Source: Amycolatopsis balhimycina FH 1894 (GTDB lineage: Bacteria > Actinomycetota > Actinomycetes > Mycobacteriales > Pseudonocardiaceae). Taken from it: a stretch of 64,000 nt of DNA. The stretch lies in NCBI RefSeq assembly GCF_000384295.1, contig NZ_KB913037.1:2650549-2714548 (forward strand), read 5' to 3'. Numbering within the stretch: position 1 is the stretch's first letter; every line of letters begins with the position of its first letter. Shown piece by piece: positions 49,923 to 59,273 of the stretch. The notes beneath the pieces are model-generated. The model did no database searches. It was not told the origin of the DNA and was given only the letters and a program-made list of their open reading frames with translations. Both the position numbers and the translations under genes were made by a program.

Positions 49923-51338
49923 CTAGGCCCCCGGCAGCGGCGGCAACGCCGGCGTGTACAGCCAGCTGGTGAAGAACGCGCTCAGCGAGCGGCCCGCGTG
50001 CGCTTCCGCCGCGGCCACGAACGCTTCCGTCGTGACCAGTCCGTGCCGGTGCTCCTCGGCCCACGACTTCAGCAGCGCGAAGAACGCCGGGTCGCCGATC
50101 TCCGCCCGCAGCGCGTGCAGCGTCAGGCCGCCGCGCTTGTAGACCCGCTCGTCGAACATCCGGGCCACGCCCGGGTCGGCGATGCGGACGTCCGCCGGTT
50201 TGGCCTTGATGCGCGTGTACCAGGCGCGGGCCAGCGCCGCGGCGGACTGGCCGCCGACCTCCTCCGACCACAGCCACTCGGCGTAGGTCGCGAAGCCCTC
50301 GTTCAGCCAGATGTGCCGCCAGTCGGCGACGGTCAGGCTGTTGCCGAACCACTGGTGGGCCAGCTCGTGCAGCACGAGCCGCTCGTGGGTGCGGCGGCCG
50401 TCGACGTGGTTGGCGCCGAAGATCGCCATGCCCTGCGCCTCGATCGGGTCGTCGAGGTCGTCGTCGGTGACGACGATGACGTACTCGGCGAAGGGGTACG
50501 GGCCGAACAGCCGCTGCAGGAACTCCATCATGCGGCCCTGGCGCCCGAAGTCGCGGTCGAACGCGCGACGCAGCCGCGGCGGCACGGCGGCCCGCTGCGC
50601 CACGGTTTCGAAGATCGACTCCACCTGGCCGCTCGCTCGCCCGATGCCGAGGCTCAGCCGGCGCAGTCCCACCCCCGTGTGCGGGAACCAGCCGCGGCCG
50701 GTCAGCTCGACCTCGTCGTAGCGGCCGATCTGCACGCTCATCAGGTACGTCGCCGTCGGCTCACGCCGTTCGTAGACCCACTTCGTGGTGCTGGCCGCGG
50801 TGGACCGTTCGACCAGGGTGCCGGTGACCGCGACCAGGTACGGCGACGCCGTCGTCACGCTCACCCGGTACGCGGCCTTGTCCGACGGGTGGTCGTTGCA
50901 CGGGAACCACGACGGCGCGCCGACCGGCTGGCTCGCCACCAGCGCGCCGTCGGTCAGCTCGTCCCAGCCGACGTCACCCCAGCGGCTCCCCACCGGGCGG
51001 GGGTTGCCGACGTAGTGGACCTCGACGGTGAACGCGGCACCCGCCGGGATCGACTTCACCGGCTTGACGTGCAGCTTCGCGCCGCGCTTGAGGTACTTCG
51101 CCGGCTTGCCGTCGACCAGCACGCGGTTGATCCGGAAGTCGGCGAAGTCGAAGCTGACACGGGAAAGCGCCTGCGTCGCCTCGGCCGTGATCACCGCCGA
51201 GGCCGACAGCCGGTTCGGCGCGACCTTGTAGTCGAGGTTCAGGTCGTAGTGCCGGGTCCGGTAGCCGCCGTTGCCGTGCGCGGGCAGGTAGGGGTCGCCG
51301 GAGGTGTCCGCGCCGGGAGCGGGAGCCTTCGAAATCAC
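49923..51338 (-). CDS. M1-family metallo-aminopeptidase
   Basis: A 471-aa zinc peptidase with the M1 site HELAHQWFGNSLTVADWRHI, the third ligand in LNEGFATYAEWLW, and EAQGMAIFG in the place of the GxMEN exopeptidase motif. The N-terminal beta domain runs from HYDLNLDYKVAP. No signal peptide is seen, so it may be cytoplasmic or leave by another route. It is shorter than full aminopeptidase N, lacking the large C-terminal helical domain. Start GTG 51338. Confidence 0.86.
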   Translation of the reverse strand: MISKAPAPGADTSGDPYLPAHGNGGYRTRHYDLNLDYKVAPNRLSASAVITAEATQALSRVSFDFADFRINRVLVDGKPAKYLKRGAKLHVKPVKSIPAGAAFTVEVHYVGNPRPVGSRWGDVGWDELTDGALVASQPVGAPSWFPCNDHPSDKAAYRVSVTTASPYLVAVTGTLVERSTAASTTKWVYERREPTATYLMSVQIGRYDEVELTGRGWFPHTGVGLRRLSLGIGRASGQVESIFETVAQRAAVPPRLRRAFDRDFGRQGRMMEFLQRLFGPYPFAEYVIVVTDDDLDDPIEAQGMAIFGANHVDGRRTHERLVLHELAHQWFGNSLTVADWRHIWLNEGFATYAEWLWSEEVGGQSAAALARAWYTRIKAKPADVRIADPGVARMFDERVYKRGGLTLHALRAEIGDPAFFALLKSWAEEHRHGLVTTEAFVAAAEAHAGRSLSAFFTSWLYTPALPPLPGA

Positions 51339-51418
51339 CCGTGGCGAACCTTTCGTCGTGCGTGCTGGAACCAGGCTCGCACGGACAGGTGAGTCCGGCG
51401 CGCCTGGCCCTGCTTTCG

Positions 51419-54400
51419 TTACTTACCGGTCCACGCGGAGATCGGGTTGCCGAGCCAGCGGGTGTCGGCGGGCACCTCGTCGCCGCGGGTCACCAGCGAG
51501 CCCGGGCCGACCGTGGTGCGCGCGCCGATGCCGGCGCCGGGCAGCACGATGCCGTGCGGGCCGAGCGTCGCGCCCTCGCCGAGGGTCACGCTCGACATGC
51601 TCATGATCCGGTCGTGGAACAGGTGCGTCTGCACGACGCAGCCGCGGTTGATCGTCGCGCCGTCACCGAGCTCGACGAGGTCGGCTTCGGGCAGCCAGTA
51701 CGTCTCGAGCCAGACGCCGCGGCCGATCTTGACGCCCATCGTGCGCAGCCAGGCGGTGAGCAGCGGCGTGCCGCCGACCGAGCCGATCAGCCACGGCACC
51801 GCGAGGGCCTCGACGAAGGTGTCGGCCAGCTCGTTGCGCCAGACGAAGGAGCTCCACAGCGGGTGGTCGATCTCGCGGAACTTCCCGACCAGGAGCCACT
51901 TCATCACGGTCGCCGTCAGCGCCGCGACGATGCCGGCGGCCAGCAGGATCGGGCCGGCCAGCAGCGCGGCGACGCCGAAGCCGAACAGCGACGCCGTCCA
52001 CAGCAGCCCGAAGGCGACGACGACGGTCAGCGCAACACCGCACATGACCGGGATGATCCGGCACAGTTCGACCAGCGCCCGCGCGGCCTTGAGGTGCAGC
52101 GCCGGGGTGTAGGTGCGGCTGGTGTCGGCGTCGCCGATCGCGCGGCGGACCGGCAGCGGCGGCATCCCGAGGTACGACGAGCCCTTCTTCGCCTTCAGCG
52201 GCGTCGAGGACAGCACACCCACGAGCCCGCGCTTCGGCACCGAACGGCCGGGCGCGGTCATCCCCGAGTTGCCGAGGAAGGCCTGCTTGCCGATCCGGGC
52301 CGGGGCGACGTGCAGCCAGCCATGGTTGAGCTCGTAGGTGGCGACCATGGTGTCGTCGGCCAGGAACGCGCCGCTGTCGACCTGGGTCATCTTCGGCAGC
52401 GCGAGCACGGTCGACGCCTCGACGTTGCGGCCGACCTTCGCGCCGAGCAGCCGCAGCCACACCGGGGTGAACAGGCTGGCGTACAACGGGAACAGGCCTT
52501 CGCGGGCCATGCTCATCAGGCGCTCGGTGGCCCAGACCTGCCACGCGACGCGGCCGTGGACCGGGTGGTAGCCCTCGACCATGCCGATGCTCAGCGACCG
52601 GACGCCGACGAGCACGAGCAGCATGTACGTCAGGAAGTTGGCGGCAGTGGCGAGCGGCACGTACAGCAGCGCCTGCGTCAGCGCGGCGAGCAGCGTGGGC
52701 GCGCCGTGGATCGCGTAACCGAGCACAGCGGCGGCCGGCAGCATGGCGATTCCCGGCAGGAAGCCCAGGAAGATCGAGCTCGCGCCGTAGACGGCGGCCC
52801 AGAAGTGCGAGCGCGGCGGACGGCTCGACGGCCACTTCAGCGCGTCACGCTCGTCCTTGCCGACGCGCGAGGCGGGCGAACCGGCCCAGCGCTGCCCGGC
52901 CGGGACGGCACCGCGGACGGTCGCCCCGGCCGCGATCTCCGCGCCCTTGCCGATGCGGACACCGGGGAACAGCGTGCTGCGCGCGCCGACGCGGGCTTCC
53001 GCGCCGACCCGGACCTTGCCGATGTGCACGACGTCGCCGTCGACCCAGTGGCCGGACAGGTCGACCTCCGGCTCGATCGCCGCGCCGCGGCCCAGCTTGA
53101 GGAAGCCGGTGACCGGCGGCGGCGAGTGCAGGTCGACGTCCTTGCCGATCCGCGCGCCGAGGGCCTTCGCGTAGGTCGTCATCCACGACGCCCCCGCGAC
53201 CCCGTTCGCGCCCGAGAAATCGGCGAGCTTCTCGGCCGTCCACAGGCGCAAGTGGACGCTGCCGCCCCGCGGGTAGGTGCCGGGGCGGACACCCGACAGC
53301 AGCACGCGTGCGCCACCGGCGGCGATCGCGATGCGGCCGAACGGGCTGAACAGCACCAGCCAGGCCACCGCGATCCACGTCCAGCCGAGCGTCGGCGCCC
53401 AGGTGAACCCGAGCAGCGCCAGCACGTTCGACAACGCGGCGGCGATCGTCGCCCAGCGCAGGCCGGCGAGGCCGCGCAGCGGCACCATCAGCAGCGTCTG
53501 GATGACGCCCGCGCGACGCGGGGCCGGCGCGATGTCACGGCGTTCGGTGGCCTGGCCACTGAGCGCGTCCAGCATCGCGGCCAGCGCACCCAGCTTGGGG
53601 TGGGCGTAGATGTCGGCGACCGACATCTGCGGGTGCCGGGTGCGGATGCGGGCGACCACCTGCGCGGCGGTCAGGCTGCCGCCGCCGTGGGTGAAGAAGT
53701 CCGCCTTCGGGTTGTCGACCGAGACACCGAGGATTTCGGCCCAGCCTTCGGCGAGCCACGCCTCGGTCGGCGACAGCCCGGCCGATGCGGCGTCCACTGT
53801 GGACAGCGGCCACGGGAGGGCGTTGCGGTCGACCTTGCCGGAGGTGCGGGTCGGCAGGTCGCCGACGACGGCGAGCAGCGGCACCAGCGCGGCGGGCAGG
53901 TGCTCACGCAGGCGCGTCGCGGCCTGGTCGTGATTGAAAGTCTCGCCTGTGTTGGGAACGACGTACCCGACGAGGACCTGGTTGCCCGCCTTGGTGCGGC
54001 GGATCGCGGCGGCCGCGCCCTGCACGCCCGGCAGGGCCTGCAGCGCGGCGTCGACCTCGCCCAGCTCGATGCGGCGGCCGCCGAGCTTGACCTGCTCGTC
54101 GAGGCGGCCGAGGAACAGCAGGCCGTCCTCTTCGGCGCGGACCATGTCGCCCGAGCGGTAGGCGCGCTGCCAGCCCAGCGACGGCAGCGGCGCGAACTTC
54201 TCGGCGTCCTTCTCGGCGTCGAGGTAGCGGGCCAGGCCGACGCCGCCGATGACCAGCTCGCCGGTCTCGCCCATGCCGACCGGCTCGCCCTCGTCGTTGA
54301 CGACCGCGAGCTGCCAGCCGGACAGGGGCAGGCCGATGCGGACCGGGCCGTCGCCGGTCAGCTGCGCGGCGCAGGCGACGACGGTGGCCTCGGTCGGGCC

Positions 54401-55312
54401 GTAGGTGTTCCAGACTTCGCGGCCTTCGACGGCGACGCGCTCGGCCAGCTCCGGCGGGCAGGCCTCGCCGCCGAAGATGAGCAGGCGGACGTCTTCGAGC
54501 GCGTCGGCGGGCCACAGCGCGGCCAGCGTCGGCACGGTCGAGACGACGGTGATGCGCTGCGCGACCAGCCACGGGCCGAGGTCGACGCCGGTGCGGACCA
54601 GCGCGCGGGGCGCCGGGACCAGGCAGGCGCCGTGCCGCCAGGCCAGCCACATCTCTTCGCAGGAGGCGTCGAAGGCGACGCTCAGGCCGGCCAGGACGCG
54701 GTCGCCGGGGCCGACCGGCTCGTCGGTGAGGAACAGCTCGGCCTCGGCGTCGACGAAGGCGGCGGCACTCGCGTGCGTGACCGCGACGCCCTTGGGCTTG
54801 CCGGTGGAGCCGGAGGTGAAGATGATCCACGCGTCGTCGGCCGGGCCGGGGACGCCTTCGCGGCCGCCCGGCGTGCTGTGGACGTTGATCGCGCCGTCGG
54901 TCGCCACCGCGGCGACCTGGGCCTCTTCGAAGACCAGCTCGGCGCGCTCGTCCGGGTCGTCGGCGTCGACCGGCACGTACGCGGCGCCGACGGACAGGGT
55001 GGCGAGGATGGCGATGTACAGCTCGGCGGTGCCGGAGGAGATCCGGATGCCGACGCGGTCGCCGAGGCCGACGCCGTAGCTCTGGAGGCGGCGCCCGTAG
55101 ACGTCGATCTCGTCGAGGAGCCGCCGGTAGGTCAGGGTGGTGGTGCCGTCGTCGATCGCGGCGGCGTTCGGGTGCTGCTCGGCGGTGGCGGCGAGGACGT
55201 CGAGGAGGGTGCGCTCGGGGGCGCCGAGACCGGACCAGAAGAGGGCGCGGTCGGCGACCGGGGCGAGGGTGATCTCGGCGGCGGAGCCGGTGGGTTCAAT
55301 GGTGACGGTCAT
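51419..55312 (-). CDS. Pls/PosA-type membrane non-ribosomal peptide synthetase (poly-amino-acid synthetase)
   Basis: A 1,297-aa single protein: adenylation domain (about 30-510; FTSGSTGKPKG, YGPTEAT, YRSGDM), carrier domain (about 515-590, phosphopantetheine Ser546 in GGGS), then about six membrane helices interleaved with three soluble segments of left-handed-helix type (GAEARVGARSTLFPGVRIG). No ordinary condensation domain is present. This is the architecture of epsilon-poly-L-lysine synthetase. The residues lining the substrate pocket read D215 A216 E219 S258 I279 G281 T303 V311 V312 K493, which I recall as very close to the bacitracin lysine code. Start ATG 55312 after GAGGTG; GTG 55381 would add 23 residues. 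The closest A-domain neighbours (ornithine, diaminobutyrate) remain possible. Confidence 0.87.
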   Translation of the reverse strand: MTVTIEPTGSAAEITLAPVADRALFWSGLGAPERTLLDVLAATAEQHPNAAAIDDGTTTLTYRRLLDEIDVYGRRLQSYGVGLGDRVGIRISSGTAELYIAILATLSVGAAYVPVDADDPDERAELVFEEAQVAAVATDGAINVHSTPGGREGVPGPADDAWIIFTSGSTGKPKGVAVTHASAAAFVDAEAELFLTDEPVGPGDRVLAGLSVAFDASCEEMWLAWRHGACLVPAPRALVRTGVDLGPWLVAQRITVVSTVPTLAALWPADALEDVRLLIFGGEACPPELAERVAVEGREVWNTYGPTEATVVACAAQLTGDGPVRIGLPLSGWQLAVVNDEGEPVGMGETGELVIGGVGLARYLDAEKDAEKFAPLPSLGWQRAYRSGDMVRAEEDGLLFLGRLDEQVKLGGRRIELGEVDAALQALPGVQGAAAAIRRTKAGNQVLVGYVVPNTGETFNHDQAATRLREHLPAALVPLLAVVGDLPTRTSGKVDRNALPWPLSTVDAASAGLSPTEAWLAEGWAEILGVSVDNPKADFFTHGGGSLTAAQVVARIRTRHPQMSVADIYAHPKLGALAAMLDALSGQATERRDIAPAPRRAGVIQTLLMVPLRGLAGLRWATIAAALSNVLALLGFTWAPTLGWTWIAVAWLVLFSPFGRIAIAAGGARVLLSGVRPGTYPRGGSVHLRLWTAEKLADFSGANGVAGASWMTTYAKALGARIGKDVDLHSPPPVTGFLKLGRGAAIEPEVDLSGHWVDGDVVHIGKVRVGAEARVGARSTLFPGVRIGKGAEIAAGATVRGAVPAGQRWAGSPASRVGKDERDALKWPSSRPPRSHFWAAVYGASSIFLGFLPGIAMLPAAAVLGYAIHGAPTLLAALTQALLYVPLATAANFLTYMLLVLVGVRSLSIGMVEGYHPVHGRVAWQVWATERLMSMAREGLFPLYASLFTPVWLRLLGAKVGRNVEASTVLALPKMTQVDSGAFLADDTMVATYELNHGWLHVAPARIGKQAFLGNSGMTAPGRSVPKRGLVGVLSSTPLKAKKGSSYLGMPPLPVRRAIGDADTSRTYTPALHLKAARALVELCRIIPVMCGVALTVVVAFGLLWTASLFGFGVAALLAGPILLAAGIVAALTATVMKWLLVGKFREIDHPLWSSFVWRNELADTFVEALAVPWLIGSVGGTPLLTAWLRTMGVKIGRGVWLETYWLPEADLVELGDGATINRGCVVQTHLFHDRIMSMSSVTLGEGATLGPHGIVLPGAGIGARTTVGPGSLVTRGDEVPADTRWLGNPISAWTGK

Positions 55313-55390
55313 CGGGCGTTCACCTCGACCGTGACGAAGACGTGCAGGAACGAACCACGGGCGCGCAAGCCCACCACTCACCTTTCGGGA

Positions 55391-55421
55391 GCCTCAATCG
55401 GGCTTGCTCTCCGAATGAGGC
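55391..55421 (-). promoter_or_regulatory. hairpin in the putative 5' leader of the synthetase gene
   Basis: Arms GCCTCAATCGG and CCGAATGAGGC pair with one mismatch across a 9-nt loop, about 80 nt before the synthetase ATG. It may be a leader structure or an operator; no regulator gene is adjacent. Confidence 0.45.
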
Positions 55422-55517
55422 GCCCGCAACGACCTTCAACTGTAACGCAAGATGAACGAAAGATATCTCTAGGATCACGCCAGAGTGTCGGACCTCACCC
55501 CGGACCGGACGAACCGC

Positions 55518-55642
55518 CGTGACGGAGGGGTCGACACGCGTGATTGAAGGGTCGACACGGCGTACGGCCGTGGATTCGCCGTGTCGACCCTCTGATCACG
55601 CGTGTCGGCTTCCCCATCACGCGTGTCGTCCGAAACGTGACG
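55518..55642. repeat. array of 21-nt units, two forward + centre + three reverse (copy 2)
   Basis: Units at 55518 and 55539 (forward), a 20-nt centre (55560-55579), then reverse-complement units at 55580, 55601 and 55622. Forward units read CGTGA...AGGGTCGACACG. It ends 5 bp before the der stop codon on the minus strand, as copy 1 overlaps the cyclophilin stop: same orientation relative to the gene. Confidence 0.85.
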
Positions 55643-55647
55643 GAGAA

Positions 55648-57147
55648 TTACCGGGTTCGGGCGGCTTTCCCGCCGACCTTCGGCTTCGCCTTCTTTTCGC
55701 GGACGCGGATATTCACCCGGATGGGGCTGCCGGCGAAGCCGAACTGCTCGCGGAACTTGCGCTCGATGAACCGGCGGTAGCCCGCCTCGAGGAAGCCGGT
55801 GGTGAACAGCACCAGCGTCGGCGGGCGGATGCCGGCCTGCGTCGCGAACAGCACCTTCGGCTGCTTGCCGGAACGGACCGGCGGCGGGGTGGCCGCGACC
55901 AGGTCGGACAGCCACGCGTTGAGCTGGCCGGTCGGCACCCGCTGGTCCCACGACTTCAGCGCGGTCCGCAGCGCCGGCGCGAGCTTGCGCACCGAGCGGC
56001 CGGTCAGCGCCGAGATGTTGACCTTCTCCGCCCACGGCACCCGGACCAGGCCGCGGTCCAGCTCGCGGACCATCGCGTGGCGGCGGTCCTCGTCGACCAG
56101 GTCCCACTTGTTGAACGCCAGCACGCACGCGCGCCCGGCCTCGACGACCATGGTCAGCACCCGCAGGTCCTGCTCCGACAGCGGCTCGGCCGCGTCCAGC
56201 AGCACGATCGCGACCTCGGCCGCGTCGATCGCGGTCTTGGTGCGCAGCGAGGCGTAGTACTCGGCGCCCGCGGCGAAGTTGACGCGCTTGCGCAGGCCCG
56301 CCGTGTCGACGAACCGCCAGGTCTCGCCGTCCAGCTCGACCAGCGAGTCGACCGGGTCGACCGTGGTGCCCGCGACCGAGTCGACGACCGAGCGCTCCTC
56401 GCCGGACAGCTTGTTCAGCAGGCTCGACTTGCCGACGTTCGGCTTGCCGACCAGCGCGACGCGCCGCGGGCCCGACGTGGCGGCACCGCCCTCGCGCGGC
56501 GACTCCGGCAGGGCCTTGAGGATCGCGTCGAGCAGGTCGCCCGAGCTGCGGCCGTGCAGCGCGCTGACCGGGTGCGGCTCGCCGAGGCCGAGCGACCACA
56601 GCGACGCGGTGTCCGCGAGCAGCCGGTCGTCGTCGACCTTGTTCGCCGCGAGCAGCACCGGCTTCTTCGAGCGGCGCAGCACCTTGGAGACGGCTTCGTC
56701 GGTGGCGGTCGCGCCGACCGAGGCGTCGATCACCAGCAGCACCGCGTCCGCGGTCTGCATGGCCATCTCGGCCTGCGCGGCGACGGAGGCCTGCAGCCCG
56801 GTCGCGTCCGGCTCCCAGCCGCCCGTGTCGACCAGGGTGAACTTGCGCCCGCCCCAGTAGGCGTCGTAGGCGACGCGGTCACGGGTCACGCCCGGCACGT
56901 CCTGCACGACGGCTTCGCGGCGGCCGAGGATGCGGTTGACCAGCGTCGACTTGCCCACGTTGGGCCGGCCGACGACGGCGAGCACCGGCTGCGCGAGCGC
57001 GGCCTCCTCGGCCAGCTCGGCCGCCTCGATCTGCGCGTCGAGCGCGGCGAACTCGGTCTCGTCCGACCAGGTGCCGTCGATCTCGCCGACGCTGTCCAAC
57101 TCCGCCGACGTACTTTTTCCCGCGGAGGCGGGATCAAACACTGCCAT
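55648..57147 (-). CDS. der: ribosome-biogenesis GTPase Der
   Basis: A 499-aa GTPase with two tandem G domains: [21 protein letters not shown] and NKVD in the first; [22 protein letters not shown] and NKWD in the second; then the KH-like C-terminus ([17 protein letters not shown]). It assembles the 50S subunit. An N-terminal acidic extension of about 50 residues is typical of actinobacteria. I use ATG 57147 (GTG 57150 precedes it). In the same direction as the acyltransferase and cmk upstream. Confidence 0.95.
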   Translation of the reverse strand: MAVFDPASAGKSTSAELDSVGEIDGTWSDETEFAALDAQIEAAELAEEAALAQPVLAVVGRPNVGKSTLVNRILGRREAVVQDVPGVTRDRVAYDAYWGGRKFTLVDTGGWEPDATGLQASVAAQAEMAMQTADAVLLVIDASVGATATDEAVSKVLRRSKKPVLLAANKVDDDRLLADTASLWSLGLGEPHPVSALHGRSSGDLLDAILKALPESPREGGAATSGPRRVALVGKPNVGKSSLLNKLSGEERSVVDSVAGTTVDPVDSLVELDGETWRFVDTAGLRKRVNFAAGAEYYASLRTKTAIDAAEVAIVLLDAAEPLSEQDLRVLTMVVEAGRACVLAFNKWDLVDEDRRHAMVRELDRGLVRVPWAEKVNISALTGRSVRKLAPALRTALKSWDQRVPTGQLNAWLSDLVAATPPPVRSGKQPKVLFATQAGIRPPTLVLFTTGFLEAGYRRFIERKFREQFGFAGSPIRVNIRVREKKAKPKVGGKAARTR

Positions 57148-57163
57148 CACTACCCAATTTCCC

Positions 57164-57823
57164 TTATGGCGTAACGAATCCGTTTTCGGTACGCCAATCG
57201 TCCAAAGTCTTCACGAGCGCCGCGAGCTCGCCGCGCAGCTCTTCGGTGCCCTGGTCGAGCCCGGTCTTCCCGGGACCGACCTTCGGCGAGAACGGCTCCC
57301 CCACGAGGATGTCCACGCGCGGGCGCCAGCGCCGCTTGCCGTCGGCCGGCTTGAGCGTGCCCCGCGTCGCGACCGGGAGCACGGTCGCGCCGGAGGCCCG
57401 GACCAGCCAGGCCGCACCGCGTTCGGCCGCGCCGACGTCCCCGGCACCGCGGGTGCCCTCGGGGAAGATCCCGACGACACCGCCGTCTTTCAGGACGCCG
57501 ACCGCGGTCAGCAGCGGCTTGCGGTCGATCTCGCCGCGCTTGAGCGGGATCTGCCCGATCGCCAGCAGCAACTTCCCGACGATCCCGCCGAACATCTCGG
57601 CCTTGACGAGGAACGCCGAACGCCGCGGAAGCATTCCGAAGATCAGCTGCGGTTCGATCATGGAACTGTGGTTGGCGATCACGAGCAGCGGCCCGGTGGC
57701 GGGGACGCGCTCACGGCCGTGCACGCGGATGCGGAAGGCCGAACGCAGATGATACCGGCCGATGACCCGCCCGGCGTCGTGGAGCCAGCCGACGGAGCCT
57801 TCCGGCAGTCCGTCAGCTTTCAT
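57164..57823 (-). CDS. 1-acyl-glycerol-3-phosphate acyltransferase (PlsC)-like
   Basis: A 219-aa acyltransferase. The catalytic motif reads [14 protein letters not shown], i.e. His-x4-Glu where Asp is usual, and the second motif GIFPEGTRG is intact. It acylates lysophosphatidate or a similar lipid in membrane phospholipid synthesis. Its ATG (57823) overlaps the cmk stop (ATGA), so it is coupled to cmk; der follows 17 bp later. The cmk-plsC-der order is common in actinobacteria. Confidence 0.83.
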   Translation of the reverse strand: MKADGLPEGSVGWLHDAGRVIGRYHLRSAFRIRVHGRERVPATGPLLVIANHSSMIEPQLIFGMLPRRSAFLVKAEMFGGIVGKLLLAIGQIPLKRGEIDRKPLLTAVGVLKDGGVVGIFPEGTRGAGDVGAAERGAAWLVRASGATVLPVATRGTLKPADGKRRWRPRVDILVGEPFSPKVGPGKTGLDQGTEELRGELAALVKTLDDWRTENGFVTP

Positions 57824-58551
57824 CGAGCTACCTCGGCGTTGCACCCCGCCAAGAGACCGCGGTGGCTGGCGAGTTCACTCAGCGCGACGATCACCTGGTC
57901 GATCGACAGCTCCGACGTGTCGACGTGCACGGCGTCGTCGGCGGCGCGCAGGGGCGACGTCGCCCGGGTGGAGTCGAGGTGGTCGCGGCGCTCGACCGAA
58001 GCCAGCGCGTCGGCGACCGACGACTTCCGCCCGGCCGCGGTGTCCTGGGTGCTGCGGCGCGACGCGCGGACGTCGGACGACGCGGTCAGGTAGACCTTGA
58101 GCGGCGAGTCCGGCGCGACGACCGTGCCGATGTCCCGGCCTTCGACGACGATCCCGCCGACGCTGCCGAGCACCTCGCCGATGATCCGCCGCTGCCGGGC
58201 GACGAGCAGCTCACGCACGTGCGGCACGGCCGAGACGGGCGACACGGCCTTGGTGACCTCGGGACCGCGGATGTCGGCGGCGACGTCTTCCCCGGCCAGG
58301 TGGATCTCGGGCCGGTCGGGGCTGGTGCCGATGCCGAAGTCGGTCTTGTCGGCCAGCGTGGCGACGGCGGCCGCGTCGGCCGGGTCGACGCCCGCGCGCA
58401 GCACGGCGAGGGTGACCATCCGGTACATCGCGCCGGTGTCCAGGTAGCCGGCGCCGAGGCGCTGGGCGAGCTTGCGGGCGACGGTGGTTTTCCCGGTCCC
58501 CGATGGGCCGTCCAGCGCGACCACACCACGTAGGGCTCCCGTCACCGGCAC
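57820..58551 (-). CDS. cmk: cytidylate kinase
   Basis: A 243-aa kinase that converts CMP/dCMP to the diphosphate. It has P-loop DGPSGTGKTTVARKLA, the LDTGAMYRMV helix, EGRDIGTVVAPD and the SSDVRASRRSTQD lid. The start GTG 58551 lies close behind AGGAG; GTG 58545 has a better-spaced site. It is the first gene of the cmk-plsC-der operon. Confidence 0.93.
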   Translation of the reverse strand: MPVTGALRGVVALDGPSGTGKTTVARKLAQRLGAGYLDTGAMYRMVTLAVLRAGVDPADAAAVATLADKTDFGIGTSPDRPEIHLAGEDVAADIRGPEVTKAVSPVSAVPHVRELLVARQRRIIGEVLGSVGGIVVEGRDIGTVVAPDSPLKVYLTASSDVRASRRSTQDTAAGRKSSVADALASVERRDHLDSTRATSPLRAADDAVHVDTSELSIDQVIVALSELASHRGLLAGCNAEVAR

Positions 58552-58614
58552 TCTCCTCGCGTTCTCGTCTCGTTCGGCTCGGGGTCCATTCTGCCGGTCG
58601 GGGTAAGGGGGAGA

Positions 58615-59181
58615 TCAGTCGCCCCGCGCGCCGAAGCGCTCCACCACCAGTGCGAGGCGCTCGTCACGGTGAGCCGGTGACAGCCGGCGGCCCCGATCCA
58701 ACGTCACCAGGCCGTGCAGGGCTCCCCAGAACACCTCCGTCAGCGCTCCCGCGTCCTCGCCCCGCGCCACCGGCTCGACCACCGCGTACAGCCCGGCGAA
58801 CGCCTCCTTCATCACCGGTGGCGTGTCGTCCTGGGCGAACGGCAGCTCCGAAGCCAGCGTGAACATCGCGTCGTACAGCGCGGGCCTGGCCTCGGCGAAC
58901 TCGACGTAGGCGCGGACGACGCCCGCCAGGCCGCCGTCCCGCGCGTCCGTCAGCACCGCGGCCAGCTCGGCGAAGCCCTCCAGCGCGGCCGCCGCCATGA
59001 TCGAGTCCTTGCCCCCGGGGAAGTGGCTGTACAGCACCGGCTGGCTGTACTCGATCAGGGCCGCGAGCCGCCGGGTGGTGACCGCGTCCCAGCCTTCCGC
59101 CTCGGCCAGTTCCCTGGCCGCGGTGACGATCCGCTGCCCGCGCTCGGTCCGGTCGCGCACACGCCGTTGTCGCTGGGTCAT
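58615..59181 (-). CDS. TetR-family regulator
   Basis: A 188-aa regulator. The helix-turn-helix (residues 10-60) reads IVTAARELAEAEGWDAVTTR, LAALIEYSQPVLYSHFPGGK; the ligand domain continues to the end. ATG 59181 is the start; the longer frame crosses the operators. It is divergent from a DUF4267 gene, and the space between contains three copies of one 13-bp operator, so it should repress both genes. Confidence 0.87.
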   Translation of the reverse strand: MTQRQRRVRDRTERGQRIVTAARELAEAEGWDAVTTRRLAALIEYSQPVLYSHFPGGKDSIMAAAALEGFAELAAVLTDARDGGLAGVVRAYVEFAEARPALYDAMFTLASELPFAQDDTPPVMKEAFAGLYAVVEPVARGEDAGALTEVFWGALHGLVTLDRGRRLSPAHRDERLALVVERFGARGD

Positions 59182-59191
59182 GCCGCTGATG

Positions 59192-59254
59192 CTAGCACCG
59201 CTAGACAAACTAGCGTCGCTAGATTAGCGTTGGTAGTAATCCTAGCGATGCTAG
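59192..59254. promoter_or_regulatory. three CTAGC-N3-GCTAG operators of the TetR regulator
   Basis: Sites at 59192-59204 (ACC centre), 59210-59222 (GTC centre, extended to CTAGCG-T-CGCTAG) and 59242-59254 (GAT centre). Centres are 18 and 32 bp apart. They fill the divergent promoter region. Confidence 0.88.
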
Positions 59255-59273
59255 AAACACTGGAGGGAACACC

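Larger units (their letters stand above)
55313..55647. other. 335-bp intergenic region upstream of the synthetase and downstream of der
   Basis: No gene seen. It holds an RNA-leader hairpin near 55391-55421 and the second 21-nt-unit array (55518-55642). The promoter of the synthetase presumably lies between about 55420 and 55515. Confidence 0.5.

Noticed and set aside
47140..49926. 928-aa plus-strand open frame opposite the second GH95-like gene
   Set aside because: Antisense shadow without motifs.
51341..55522. 1,393-aa plus-strand open frame opposite the synthetase
   Set aside because: Arg/Gly/Ala-rich with no domain, fully antisense to the Pls-type gene.
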